DNA from: Candidatus Avimonas caecicola
GTDB lineage: Bacteria > Bacillota > Clostridia > Oscillospirales > Acutalibacteraceae
Assembly: GCA_904419875.1 (NCBI GenBank)
Contig: CAJFTG010000010.1
Coordinates: 1 to 64,000 of the forward strand
DNA length: 64,000 nucleotides
Direction of reading: 5' to 3'
Positions 17,123 through 26,058 of the stretch are shown here, one piece after another. Numbering within the stretch: position 1 is the stretch's first letter; every line of letters starts with the position of its first letter. Position numbers and translations under genes: made by a program. The notes beneath the pieces were generated by a model. The model worked only from the letters and a program-made list of their open reading frames with translations, ran no database searches and had not been told where the DNA came from.

Positions 17123-20032
17123 TTATCTCCGGCCCCTTTTCGCCGCCAGCAGCGCGGCCAGCGCCCCCAGCGCCAGCAGGATCATGCCGCCCGCCGCAGT
17201 GGCCTCCCCGGTGGAGGGGACGCCTTCTCCCGACGGCGAATCCGGGGCCGCCTCCGTCGTCAGGGTGACGGCGATGAAGTATTCGCCGCCCTCCTCCAGC
17301 GTGAGGAGGGCCTTGCCGCCGGCCACGGTCACGGTCTGCACCTTTTCCGCCCGGCCGCTGTCCGCCACGTAGCGGTACAGAACCCGCTGGCCGTCCGGGC
17401 CGCCGACGGACAGCTCCACCGCCGCCCGGCCGGGGAAGGCGCCGCTCTGGTCGAAGGAGAAGGCGAAGGGGTCTTCCGCCAGCTTCTCAATCGCCGCGCT
17501 GTTGGCGGTATCCCCCAGCGTCATGCCGTACCGGAAATCCGCGGGCCGCACGATCTCCAGCCCGTTGAAGGTGATCGAGTAGCCTTCGCCGGAAACGGTG
17601 TAATCCCGGTCGGTATCCCGGATGTTGTCAAACACCAGCGCCGGAATCACGCCTTTCTCCAGAGAGGCGATGATCGCCTGCGCGTCGATCACGTCGTCAT
17701 AATACTGAACGCACGCCTTCTCGGAGTCCCGCAGGGCCGCATATTTCGCCGCGATGGCCGCGACGGTTTCCCTGTCCGCCAGGGTGATGTTCTGCGGATC
17801 CAGCTCGTTCCAGATCAGCCGGTCGATCTCATCCACCGCCGCGCGGTAGCCGAGGATGGCCTGGTACACCGCCTCCAGCTTTTCCCGGCCCGCCGCCTGC
17901 GCCTGCACGTTGGCGTGCAGGGCGGCGAACTCCTCGTACACCGCCTTCACGGCCTCCTCATCCTCCAGCAGCGTCGCTTGAGCGGCCGAGGGCAGAGCGG
18001 CGATCTTTTCCTCCACCGAGGGAAGCAGGACCAGGTCGTCCAGCTCTTGGAGCTTGTCCTTCGCGGCCAGCAGCCGGTCGGCGTTGGTCACCCGCTCCCG
18101 ATCCGCTTCGCTGAGAGCCTGAAACGCTGCCCACAGCTCATTGACCGCCGCCTTATCCTGCGCCGTCACCTCCGCCGCGTCCGGCAGAAGGGCGATGTTT
18201 TCGATCAGGCCGTCGATGGAACCCTTGAGGTCGTACAATGCCTCCACGGCCGCGGCCAGCGTCTCCCGGCCCGCCACCAGCCGCTTGTCTTCCTCCAGCA
18301 GGCTGCCGTAAAGGAAGCTGGCGGTCTCGACCGCCGCTTCGTCCGCCAGGGTGATATCGGCGGGAATTTTGGCGATTTCCGCCTCGGCCTGCGCCACGAG
18401 GGAGGCGGTCAAAGCGTCCATCCGGTCGGTCAGGGCGGTCAGGGCGGCGGCGTTGGACACCTTGGTCTGCTCGGCCGGCGCCAGCCCCTCATACCGCTTT
18501 TCCGCGGCAAGGACCGCCTTTTTGTCGGTATATTCCGCCTCCTGCGCACCCGGAAGAAGGCTGATCGCATTCTCCACGTCCTGCGCGGTGAATTCGGCGT
18601 TTACATTGCGGAAAACAGTGAGCGCGTAGGAAGCGGCCCCCGTCTCGTAGTCCGCCCCGTTGTACGTGCCGAAATAGGTGTTGCTGCCGCCGATCATGTA
18701 CAGGTTACCGTACTGGTCGGCCTTAAAGGAGGAGGAATTGTAGCCGGTCGCCCGGTATCTCTTCCCGCCGATCTCCACGTCGGTGCCGATCTTCATGACT
18801 TCCTTGTATTCCGTCTGCCCGGGCTGGTCTTCGAACACATAACCCACGCCCGACACATAATCGATCGCATACACATACACTGTGCGGCTGTTTTCCGCAC
18901 TGGCGTAGGCCGTGGTAATCAGCGGCACGCTCTGGGAGCTGAGGCCCTCGACATAATACGCGGCCTCCAGCGTTTCGGCGTCCAGCACGGCGAAGGAGCT
19001 GGAAAGGGCGTGCATCCCGCCGGAGGGGACGTAAATCCGCCCGTTGTAGGCGCTGACGCCCCCGGTCACCCCGCCGATGACGCCCTCCGCCGTCCGGCGG
19101 ACGGTCTGCCGGTTGAAGGTGCCGTCCCGGTTAAGCTCGATGGTGAACAGCTGCGCGGTATTCTTGGTGGCCACGATCAGGCGGTTGGTGGTCGCGTCGT
19201 AGATCAGGTTCGAGCGGACCAGGTCCCCCAGGTCGTAGGCGTCGTAAACGATGTCCTCGGTCAGATGGTGGGAATACAGCACGCCGGAATCCCCCGCGAA
19301 ATAAATCCGGCTGCCGACCACCACGCCGCCGGCCCAGTAATAGCCCCCGGTTTCGGATTTCCAGACGTAATCCTTCACCTCGTCGGTCTTCGACGGGTCC
19401 TCGTCCTCGGTGGAAAGGCAGACGTACGCCCCCTCGGTGGCCCCGGTGCCGCCGCTGCCGCCGGAGGTATAGCCGGTGTAGATATACCCGTCGTTGTAGG
19501 TGATGGTGCAGAGCATCTGGTTTTCCGCCGGCGTCAGCCACAGGGATTCCAGGGTTTCGGCGTCAAACGCCTGGATGCGGTCGCTCAAAAGCACGAAAAT
19601 CTTCCCGTCCCCGTAGCAGATGCGGGAGAAATAGCCGGTGCGGCCGTACAGCTTCGTTTCCTTGAGCCGGTTCCCCTCCAGGTCGTAAACCGCCAGCGTG
19701 TCAAATACGGGGCGGCGCGAGCTGCCCGCGCTGGCGACGACCAGATACATCCGCTCCCCCACGATAATGGGGTCCTGCGAGACCAGGTTTTCTTCCTGCC
19801 CGTACAGGATCATCTCCATCTCATCCAGGCTGGCGGGCAGCTTGCTGTCCACCACCGCGGCGTTGCCGCTGTCCCTGGCGAAAGAGGACCAGTACGCCTC
19901 CGCCGGCGCCGTCTCCTCCTTTGCCGAAACCGTGCCGGCGCCAAGCATGGCGGCCAGCATGGCCAGCGTCAGGCCGGCGGCGAGCAGCCGCCGGCGAATT
20001 CCTGTTCTGTTTCCTTTCTCCATCCCGTTCAT
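17123..20032 (-). CDS. Large secreted/cell-surface protein: PQQ-like beta-propeller N-terminal half, helical repeats, C-terminal sorting-signal-like tail
   Basis: signal peptide 'LLAAGLTLAMLAAMLGAGTVSA'; propeller-like 'GERMYLVVASAGSSRRPVFDTLAVYDLEGNRL'; helical repeats 'LPDAAEVTAQDKAAVNELWAAFQALSEADRERV'; tail 'VPSTGEATAAGGMILLALGALAALLAAKRGRR'; start MNGMEKG with GGAGG RBS. Confidence 0.85.
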   Translation of the reverse strand: MNGMEKGNRTGIRRRLLAAGLTLAMLAAMLGAGTVSAKEETAPAEAYWSSFARDSGNAAVVDSKLPASLDEMEMILYGQEENLVSQDPIIVGERMYLVVASAGSSRRPVFDTLAVYDLEGNRLKETKLYGRTGYFSRICYGDGKIFVLLSDRIQAFDAETLESLWLTPAENQMLCTITYNDGYIYTGYTSGGSGGTGATEGAYVCLSTEDEDPSKTDEVKDYVWKSETGGYYWAGGVVVGSRIYFAGDSGVLYSHHLTEDIVYDAYDLGDLVRSNLIYDATTNRLIVATKNTAQLFTIELNRDGTFNRQTVRRTAEGVIGGVTGGVSAYNGRIYVPSGGMHALSSSFAVLDAETLEAAYYVEGLSSQSVPLITTAYASAENSRTVYVYAIDYVSGVGYVFEDQPGQTEYKEVMKIGTDVEIGGKRYRATGYNSSSFKADQYGNLYMIGGSNTYFGTYNGADYETGAASYALTVFRNVNAEFTAQDVENAISLLPGAQEAEYTDKKAVLAAEKRYEGLAPAEQTKVSNAAALTALTDRMDALTASLVAQAEAEIAKIPADITLADEAAVETASFLYGSLLEEDKRLVAGRETLAAAVEALYDLKGSIDGLIENIALLPDAAEVTAQDKAAVNELWAAFQALSEADRERVTNADRLLAAKDKLQELDDLVLLPSVEEKIAALPSAAQATLLEDEEAVKAVYEEFAALHANVQAQAAGREKLEAVYQAILGYRAAVDEIDRLIWNELDPQNITLADRETVAAIAAKYAALRDSEKACVQYYDDVIDAQAIIASLEKGVIPALVFDNIRDTDRDYTVSGEGYSITFNGLEIVRPADFRYGMTLGDTANSAAIEKLAEDPFAFSFDQSGAFPGRAAVELSVGGPDGQRVLYRYVADSGRAEKVQTVTVAGGKALLTLEEGGEYFIAVTLTTEAAPDSPSGEGVPSTGEATAAGGMILLALGALAALLAAKRGRR

Positions 20033-20066
20033 CGTCCCTTTCCTCCGATTTTCCCCGGAAGGAACA

Positions 20067-20094
20067 GAAAAGGAGCCGAAAAGCTTCGGCTCCT
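20067..20094 (-). terminator. Rho-independent terminator, likely the riboswitch expression platform
   Basis: on the minus strand AGGAGCCGAA-gctt-TTCGGCTCCT-TTTTCTGTT between aptamer and the 20032 start codon. Confidence 0.8.
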
Positions 20095-20188
20095 CCGTCG
20101 ACCAAGCGTCTGGGCGGCATGGAATATGGGTAATCAGCCCGCCCGCGCATTGTATCCTCTGTTTCCGCCGAAAAAGATTGATAAACAT

Positions 20189-20385
20189 GCAAGGCAGGTC
20201 TCCTGGCTCGAAATCCTCCTACCGGCGCGGCCCTTCCCGGAGGCGGCAAATCCGTCTCCAGTGGCACCACACGGGAAACCCCGTGTCCGCGCTTTCGTCC
20301 TTCTCACAGTAGCGGGCGGCTGCCGCGGTTTTTCACCGCGTTCCCTTTTCATCCGCCGCGCGGAGCGCGGCGGCAACCATTGCAT
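20189..20385 (-). promoter_or_regulatory. Cobalamin riboswitch aptamer
   Basis: minus strand reads GGGAACGCGGTGAAAAACCGCGGCAGCCGCCCGCTACTGTGAGAAGG...GTGGTGCCACTGGAGACGG...GGGAAGG...GAGCCAGGAGACCTGCC (B12-box consensus elements). Confidence 0.96.
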
Positions 20386-20526
20386 CTGCGCTGTATGAAA
20401 TTGTAAAAAGCCGTATCCATTGTATCCGCAAAAGCCGGAAAAGTCAATGCCTGCCGCCGGTTCACCGGAAAAATCCCGTCGAAGATTGTGGAAATCCCGC
20501 CCAGCGGCCCAAGCGCGCCGGGACTC

Positions 20527-21405
20527 CTACGGCTGGATCAGGCCGTACTTGACCTTGATCCGCTCCAGCTTCTCGATCATCGGCCGGGAGAGCACCAGCA
20601 GGAAGAACACCGTCGCCGCCGCATGGAGAAGGTCGAACGGCAGGGCGGACAGGTATTTGGCGGCGACCATCGGCCAGGTGAGGGCCGCCCCGGTGCCGAG
20701 CAGGGTGCTCAGATTGATGATCCCGCCGTACAGCAGGAACACCGACAGCCCGCCGTAAATGCACAGGGGGACCGGCCTTTTGGGCAGCAGCCCCTTCCGG
20801 AACAGAATGCCGGCCAGGAAGCCGACGACCCCGAAGCAGAACATCTGCCAGGGGGTATGGATCCCCTGCCCGAAAAAAAAGTTGGAAACAAAGCCGGTTA
20901 CCGCCCCGACCAGGAAGCCGGACTCCGCCCCGAAGCAGACCCCGGCGATGATCACGATGGCGCACACCGGCTTGAACTGGGGCAGCATGAAAAAGGCGGC
21001 CCGGCCCGCCACCGCCAGGGCCGAAAGGGTGGCGATCACGACCAGCTCCCGCGCCTGGGGCTTCCGCTTTTCAAACGTCATGAAAAACGGGATCATGGCG
21101 CAGACAATGATCAGGAGCGAAACCGCGTAGTGCAGCCGCCAGACCACCGTCGTGCCGAACAGGGAAAACTCCCATTTCATCGTCTGCAGCCGGCTGCCGA
21201 GCAGCAGCAGCGCCGCCGGAATGAGGACGACGATGAAAACCAGCGCGACCCAGGTCCGCCGGCTCAGGCGGCGGCTCGGCTTTTCCCCGCCATTTCCGCC
21301 GTTTCCGCCTTCCCCGCCGTTTCCGCCCGCCGCGGGCCGGGTGGAGGCCGGACGCGCCGGCGCCGCCGATTCCGCCGGCGCGCCGTTCAGCGATTGCCGT
21401 TGCAC
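20527..21405 (-). CDS. ECF transporter S component (candidate cobalamin/corrinoid specificity)
   Basis: 'IATLSALAVAGRAAFFMLPQFKPVCAIVIIAGVCFGAESGFLVGAVTGFVSNFFFGQG'; GTG start overlapping the upstream ATPase gene; Gly/Asn/Glu repeat N-terminus. Confidence 0.85.
   Translation of the reverse strand: MQRQSLNGAPAESAAPARPASTRPAAGGNGGEGGNGGNGGEKPSRRLSRRTWVALVFIVVLIPAALLLLGSRLQTMKWEFSLFGTTVVWRLHYAVSLLIIVCAMIPFFMTFEKRKPQARELVVIATLSALAVAGRAAFFMLPQFKPVCAIVIIAGVCFGAESGFLVGAVTGFVSNFFFGQGIHTPWQMFCFGVVGFLAGILFRKGLLPKRPVPLCIYGGLSVFLLYGGIINLSTLLGTGAALTWPMVAAKYLSALPFDLLHAAATVFFLLVLSRPMIEKLERIKVKYGLIQP
21283..21327. repeat. 9-bp in-frame tandem repeat (5 units) encoding GGN/GGE
   Basis: TTCCCCGCC|ATTTCCGCC|GTTTCCGCC|TTCCCCGCC|GTTTCCGCC. 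Confidence 0.88.
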
Positions 21406-23063
21406 AGGGCGATCACCTCCTCGTTGGTCACCGCGTCGGGGAAGAAGCGGCGGGCCATCCGGTTGGCGGCCGTGGTGTAAAAGCTGTTCCCCGCAAAAAA
21501 GGCCCGGGCAGGCCCGGCGGTTACCACGCTGCCGTTGAAAAACATCGCGCAGGTGTCGGCGTACCGGGCGCAGAACTCGAGATCGTGGGACACCATGACG
21601 ATGGTCACGCCATCGGCCTGAAGCCGCTTCAGGATACCGGCCAGCGTGCGCTTGAAATAGCCGTCAATCCCCTTGGTCGGCTCGTCCAGCAGGAGAATCC
21701 GCGGTTCGAGCAGCAGCACCTTGGCCAGCGCGGCCCGCTGCTGCTCCCCGCCGCTGAGGTCGTACGGATGCATGGGGAGCAGTTCCTGAATCTCGGTCAG
21801 CGCCGCCATACCGCGCACCTTCGCCCGCTTTTCCTCCGCCGTCATCTTGCGGTCGGAAAACATCTCCATCAGATCCAGCTCCACCGTCTTTTTCACAAAC
21901 AAAGCCTGCGGGTTCTGGGGAAGCACCCCCAGGTTCCGGCGGAACAGCTCCGCGTCGGCGTATTTTCCCAGGTCCTTCCCGTTCAGCTTCACCCGGCCGC
22001 GGTAGGGACGGCTCAGGCGGCTCATCAGGTTGAGGGCGGTGGTCTTGCCGGTGCCGTTTCCTCCGACAATGGCCATCCACTCGCCCGCGCGGACCGTCAG
22101 GTTCAGGCCGCGGATTACGTCGGGCGCGTTCTTCTCGTACCTGAACCATACGTCGGCCATCTCAACGGCCGGCACGCGGTCCTCCCTCCTCCTCTCCGCT
22201 TGGGCCGGAGGCGCAGACCGGACCGGGGCCTGTCCCGCAAACAGCGTATCCAGCCATTTCCGCCCGTCCCGGACGGTGAGCGGGCAGGGGAGGGAATTGT
22301 CCACCCCCGCGTAAATCTGGATAGGCGCAGGCATGGCGAAAAACAGGCCGTTCCCCTGCTCCCTGAGAAGCCGCCCCACCTCCGCCGGCCTGTCACAGCA
22401 GAGCAGCCTTCCCTTTTCCAGCACCGCCGCCCGGTCGGCCGCGGGGAAAATTTCGTCCAGCCGGTGTTCCGAAACCAGAATGGTGGTGCCCAGCTCCCGG
22501 TTGATCTTTTTCACCGTTTCGAGAAACTCGGAGGCGGCAATCGGGTCGAGCTGGGAGGTCGGCTCGTCGAGAATCAGTACGCCGGGCTGCATTGCCATGA
22601 CCGAAGCGAGGTTAAGCAGCTGCTTCTGCCCGCCGGACAGCTCGGTGACAGGCCGCATAAACCAGTCCTGAATGCCGAAAAAGCTCGCCATTTCCGCCAC
22701 CCGCCGCCGGATGGTTTCGCTGTCGAGCCCCAGGCTTTCCAGCCCGAAGGCCAGTTCGTGCCACACCTTGTCGGTGACGATCTGGTTGTCCGGATTCTGG
22801 AGCACATACCCGATCTCGGATGCCTGGGTGCGCTGGTCGGCCTCCTCCAGCGGGCGGCCGTTGTACAGGATGATCCCCTCCCGTGTCCCATGGGGGGTGA
22901 GGACGGTTTTCAGATGCCGCAGAAGGGTGCTTTTCCCGCAGCCGGAACGGCCGCATATCGCGACGAACTCCCCCTCCTCGACCGTCAGGGTCAGACGGTC
23001 GAGCGCCTTCCGGTCCTGCCCCGGATAGGAAAAGGTCAGGTTTTCGATTGCAAACGAGCCCAT
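21387..23063 (-). CDS. ECF transporter fused double ATPase (A1-A2)
   Basis: two Walker A (GRSGCGKST, GGNGTGKTT) and two signature/Walker B sets (LSGGQKQL...LILDEPTSQLD; LSGGEQQRAALAK...LLLDEPTKGID). Confidence 0.95.
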   Translation of the reverse strand: MGSFAIENLTFSYPGQDRKALDRLTLTVEEGEFVAICGRSGCGKSTLLRHLKTVLTPHGTREGIILYNGRPLEEADQRTQASEIGYVLQNPDNQIVTDKVWHELAFGLESLGLDSETIRRRVAEMASFFGIQDWFMRPVTELSGGQKQLLNLASVMAMQPGVLILDEPTSQLDPIAASEFLETVKKINRELGTTILVSEHRLDEIFPAADRAAVLEKGRLLCCDRPAEVGRLLREQGNGLFFAMPAPIQIYAGVDNSLPCPLTVRDGRKWLDTLFAGQAPVRSAPPAQAERRREDRVPAVEMADVWFRYEKNAPDVIRGLNLTVRAGEWMAIVGGNGTGKTTALNLMSRLSRPYRGRVKLNGKDLGKYADAELFRRNLGVLPQNPQALFVKKTVELDLMEMFSDRKMTAEEKRAKVRGMAALTEIQELLPMHPYDLSGGEQQRAALAKVLLLEPRILLLDEPTKGIDGYFKRTLAGILKRLQADGVTIVMVSHDLEFCARYADTCAMFFNGSVVTAGPARAFFAGNSFYTTAANRMARRFFPDAVTNEEVIALCNGNR

Positions 23064-23923
23064 TTGGCATCCTCCCACAGGTTGAAAAGCAGCGGCAGCA
23101 GGCAGAGCCCCGCGTATCCGCCATAGACCACAAGGCTGAAGGGGGTGACCGGCCTGGCGGCGAGGACGGGAAAATATACGATATTGTTCTCCCCGGCCGC
23201 CGCCCCCGCCAGCACCAGCGCGATCAGCGCGATCAGCGCCGTCATCCCCAGCGCGTCCCGCCGGTCGAAACGGAAATTGGAAAAGCTGGTCCTCCCCTTC
23301 AGCCCGTATCCCCGGGACTTCATGGAATCCGCGGTCTCGATCGCGTTTTCCAGCGCCCAGGTGGTCAGGATGGAGAGGATCCGCATCCCGTTCTTCGCCT
23401 TCTGAATCACATTCCCGTTGCTGACGTCCCGCCCGATGCATTTCTGGGCGTTCGAGATCACCCGCGTCTGTGCCTTGAGCCGGGGAACCAGCCGCAGCAC
23501 CATCGACAGCACCAGGGACAGGGCGGGGATCACCCGCCCGAACAGATCCATGAATTTGTCCGAGGTCATCACCGCGTTGTAGCAGGAAAACCAGATCATG
23601 ACCGAAACAAACATCGTGGCGGCGGCAAAGCCGTACACAATCGATTCGGCGGTGATGGGGTTGTCGTTGACGTAAACGAGGATGGTGGCGCCCTCGTGGT
23701 TAAAAACCGGGTTCATCACGGCGAACAGCAGCAGGGTGGGGAGCATGACCAGCAGGTTGAACCGCACCGCCCGCCGCCCGTTGAGCCGAATGGAATACGC
23801 CGTGCCGCACACCAGGGAAATCCCCAGGAACACGGGGTGGAGGAAAAACATGCTGAACAGGATGACCGCCAGGAAATACAGAAAATTCACCGCCGGATGA
23901 AACGACGAAAAGGTATCCTTCAA
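23036..23923 (-). CDS. ECF transporter T component (EcfT)
   Basis: polytopic protein with 'LENAIETADSMKSRGYGLKGRTSF' coupling-helix region; probable TTG start with upstream GGAGGGGGAG. Confidence 0.88.
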   Translation of the reverse strand: MKDTFSSFHPAVNFLYFLAVILFSMFFLHPVFLGISLVCGTAYSIRLNGRRAVRFNLLVMLPTLLLFAVMNPVFNHEGATILVYVNDNPITAESIVYGFAAATMFVSVMIWFSCYNAVMTSDKFMDLFGRVIPALSLVLSMVLRLVPRLKAQTRVISNAQKCIGRDVSNGNVIQKAKNGMRILSILTTWALENAIETADSMKSRGYGLKGRTSFSNFRFDRRDALGMTALIALIALVLAGAAAGENNIVYFPVLAARPVTPFSLVVYGGYAGLCLLPLLFNLWEDAKWARLQSKT

Positions 23924-23985
23924 CGCAGCTCCCCCTCCCGTGCAGGGCATTCCGCCGCCGGCCCGGCCGGTGCAGCCCGCCTTTA

Positions 23986-24014
23986 AGCTTAATATACGCC
24001 TCCCCCGCTGTCAA
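23986..24014 (-). promoter_or_regulatory. Possible promoter for the ECF operon
   Basis: minus strand TTGACA-17 bp-TAAGCT (weak -10). Confidence 0.45.
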
Positions 24015-24090
24015 GGACGGCGGGGGAAAATCACCGAAAAGTGCGAAAAAACCCGTCTTCCTCCCAAAAAACGGGAAAACGGCGGGAATA

Positions 24091-24134
24091 GGGCAGGTAA
24101 GGAACAGGTAAGGGACAGGAAAGGGACAGGAAAA
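24091..24134. repeat. About 11-bp tandem repeat, 4 units, intergenic
   Basis: gggcaggtaa|ggaacaggtaa|gggacaggaaa|gggacaggaaa. Confidence 0.82.
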
Positions 24135-24178
24135 CGCCCAAAGGCCGCTTCGTATCCCCAGACCGGGGCCCTCCCCCT

Positions 24179-25171
24179 TTATTCTTCCGGCGGGCAGAGC
24201 CGCAGAAGGTCCCCGCATTTCGCCCCCCGCGCCTGCCGGAAGGCCGCCGCATCCCGCCGGGCAACCGTCCGCTTCTCCAGCCCGGCCCCGGTGCACAGGG
24301 TCAGGACGACCCGCCCTTTGGCCGCCTGCGGGTGGCGGAGCACCCGCTCCCCTCCCGCCGCCTTCTCCGCCAGAAGCGCCGGTCGGCACAACGCCAGGTA
24401 GGCGTACTTTTCATCCTCATAAGGGGCCTCCCCGCCCTTGAGCCGCCGGTGCAGCCGGCTGCGGGCCACCCGGCAGGAAAAGTGGCACCAGTCCTCCCCC
24501 TCCATCGGGCAGGGACCGCCGCCCGGGCAGGGCGCGGCAATCCGGGCGCCCTCCTCCAGAAGCTGCTCCCGTGCCATCCGCAGGACGGCGGAGCCGGCCG
24601 GGGTGCCCGGCTCCGCCAGCAGCAGCATCCCCTGCGCCGCGTCCCATAGCCGACGGATCGCTTTCCGCCGGTCTTCGGCCGTCAGCTCGTTGAGGACATA
24701 GGCCGCCGTCACCAGCTCCGCCCGGACGGGAAGCGGCCCGCCGAGCAGGTCCCCCGCCTCCCAGCGGGCGGCGCGCAGGGCGGGGGAACCCGCCTGCATC
24801 AGCCGGCGGCCCACCTGCCGCATCGCCGGTTCCCGTTCCAGACAGGTCACCGTTTCCGGATGGAACACCGCATCCGCCGCCCAGGCCGCCGCCCCGGTGC
24901 CCGCCCCCACGTCCAGCAGGGAGGCGGGCCGGAAATCCGGCAGCGCCTCCGCCGCGTACCGCAGCGCCGCGGCGGCCGCGCCGAAGGTGGCGGGCATCCG
25001 GGCGGCGGCGTAGGCGACCGCCTCCGTCTCGCTGGTGAGAAGGCGGCGTCCCTGCCCGCTCTCCTCCCGGTAGCGCCGGGACAGGGCCTGCGCCTGCGCC
25101 GCCAGGCGGGAAAGGCCCGCTTTGTCCGCCTCCTTCTCGACCGCCGCCCGCAGTTCCATGGGAAGTTCCAT
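24179..25171 (-). CDS. Rsm22-like small ribosomal subunit methyltransferase family protein
   Basis: SAM motif 'LLDVGAGTGAAAWAA' and Cys cluster 'CPGGGPCPMEGEDWCHFSC' characteristic of Rsm22 family. Confidence 0.85.
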   Translation of the reverse strand: MELPMELRAAVEKEADKAGLSRLAAQAQALSRRYREESGQGRRLLTSETEAVAYAAARMPATFGAAAAALRYAAEALPDFRPASLLDVGAGTGAAAWAADAVFHPETVTCLEREPAMRQVGRRLMQAGSPALRAARWEAGDLLGGPLPVRAELVTAAYVLNELTAEDRRKAIRRLWDAAQGMLLLAEPGTPAGSAVLRMAREQLLEEGARIAAPCPGGGPCPMEGEDWCHFSCRVARSRLHRRLKGGEAPYEDEKYAYLALCRPALLAEKAAGGERVLRHPQAAKGRVVLTLCTGAGLEKRTVARRDAAAFRQARGAKCGDLLRLCPPEE

Positions 25172-26011
25172 TTTTCTTTCCCCCTTCTCCTTTCCCTTTT
25201 CCCCCGCCCCTCTTCCCCGCCTTCCGCCGTCCCGGGTACCCACCCTCTAATATGCCAGGCGGCCGGGATGCGTTGGCCGTTCGAACGGCATGACGGCAGG
25301 CGGCCCGTCGGAACAGCCGGGACGCCGCCGCCCGGGCAGGTTCGCCGCCCCCCGGCGGGCTTTCCGGCGCGTGCGCCCTGTTCAAAGCGCCGCGTCCTCC
25401 CCCGGCCCTCCCTCCGCGCCCTCAGCCGCACGCGCCGCAGAGACCGCACAGGGGGCCGAAAGCCCCCCCGGACAGCGGCACCTTGGAGGATTGCGGCCGT
25501 TCGAGCGGCTCCCTTTGTGCGCTTTCGCGAAATGAAAACCCGCCGCCCTGCCGGGGAGAGCAAAACGGCTTTCGCCGCAAGGAGTGGGCGGAGAGGGAAA
25601 TAAATAAAAATATTTTTTACAGCATAGGGCCTGATTTAGCGCCTTTCGGCTCCCGTTTTCGGGCGGCGGGGGCAATGAAGCAGGCGTTGCAAGTGATGCA
25701 GGCGGTAGCTTCAGAGCCTTTTGAGAGGCTTGCCGGCATAATCCCCTCAGGGCCTCCGCAAGCCCCCGGCTCCGCCGGAGGGGCTGCCTTTCCGCAGGCG
25801 AAGACGGGCGGGGCTGCCGTCTCCGGCAAAAATGCGCGGTGCCGTAAAGCCGCCGCCTCCTCCGTCGCGCTCGACCGGCCGCACCCCATCCGGTCCTCCC
25901 GGACGCCGCCGGATTTTTCACCGCCGCGCCGCCGGTTTCCCTCCGCAGAGGCGGCTTCTTCCGCGACCGGCGTTTCCTCTATATTAGCACAACCTGCCGG
26001 AAAACGGCAAC

Positions 26012-26058
26012 AAAAAGGAGAGGCCGCAAAACCGACAATTTTGCGGCCTCTCCTTTTT
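26012..26058. terminator. Bidirectional intrinsic terminator
   Basis: AAAAAGGAGAGGCCGCAAAA-ccgacaa-TTTTGCGGCCTCTCCTTTTT, 20-bp perfect stem. Confidence 0.88.

Noticed and set aside
17087-20398. 1103-aa plus-strand ORF
   Set aside because: Antisense to the supported 17123-20032 gene and the cobalamin riboswitch; no recognisable motif.
23924-24178. Second cobalamin riboswitch ahead of the ECF operon
   Set aside because: No B12-box (GCCACTG...GAGCCAGGAGACCTGCC-like) sequence on the minus strand in this interval.
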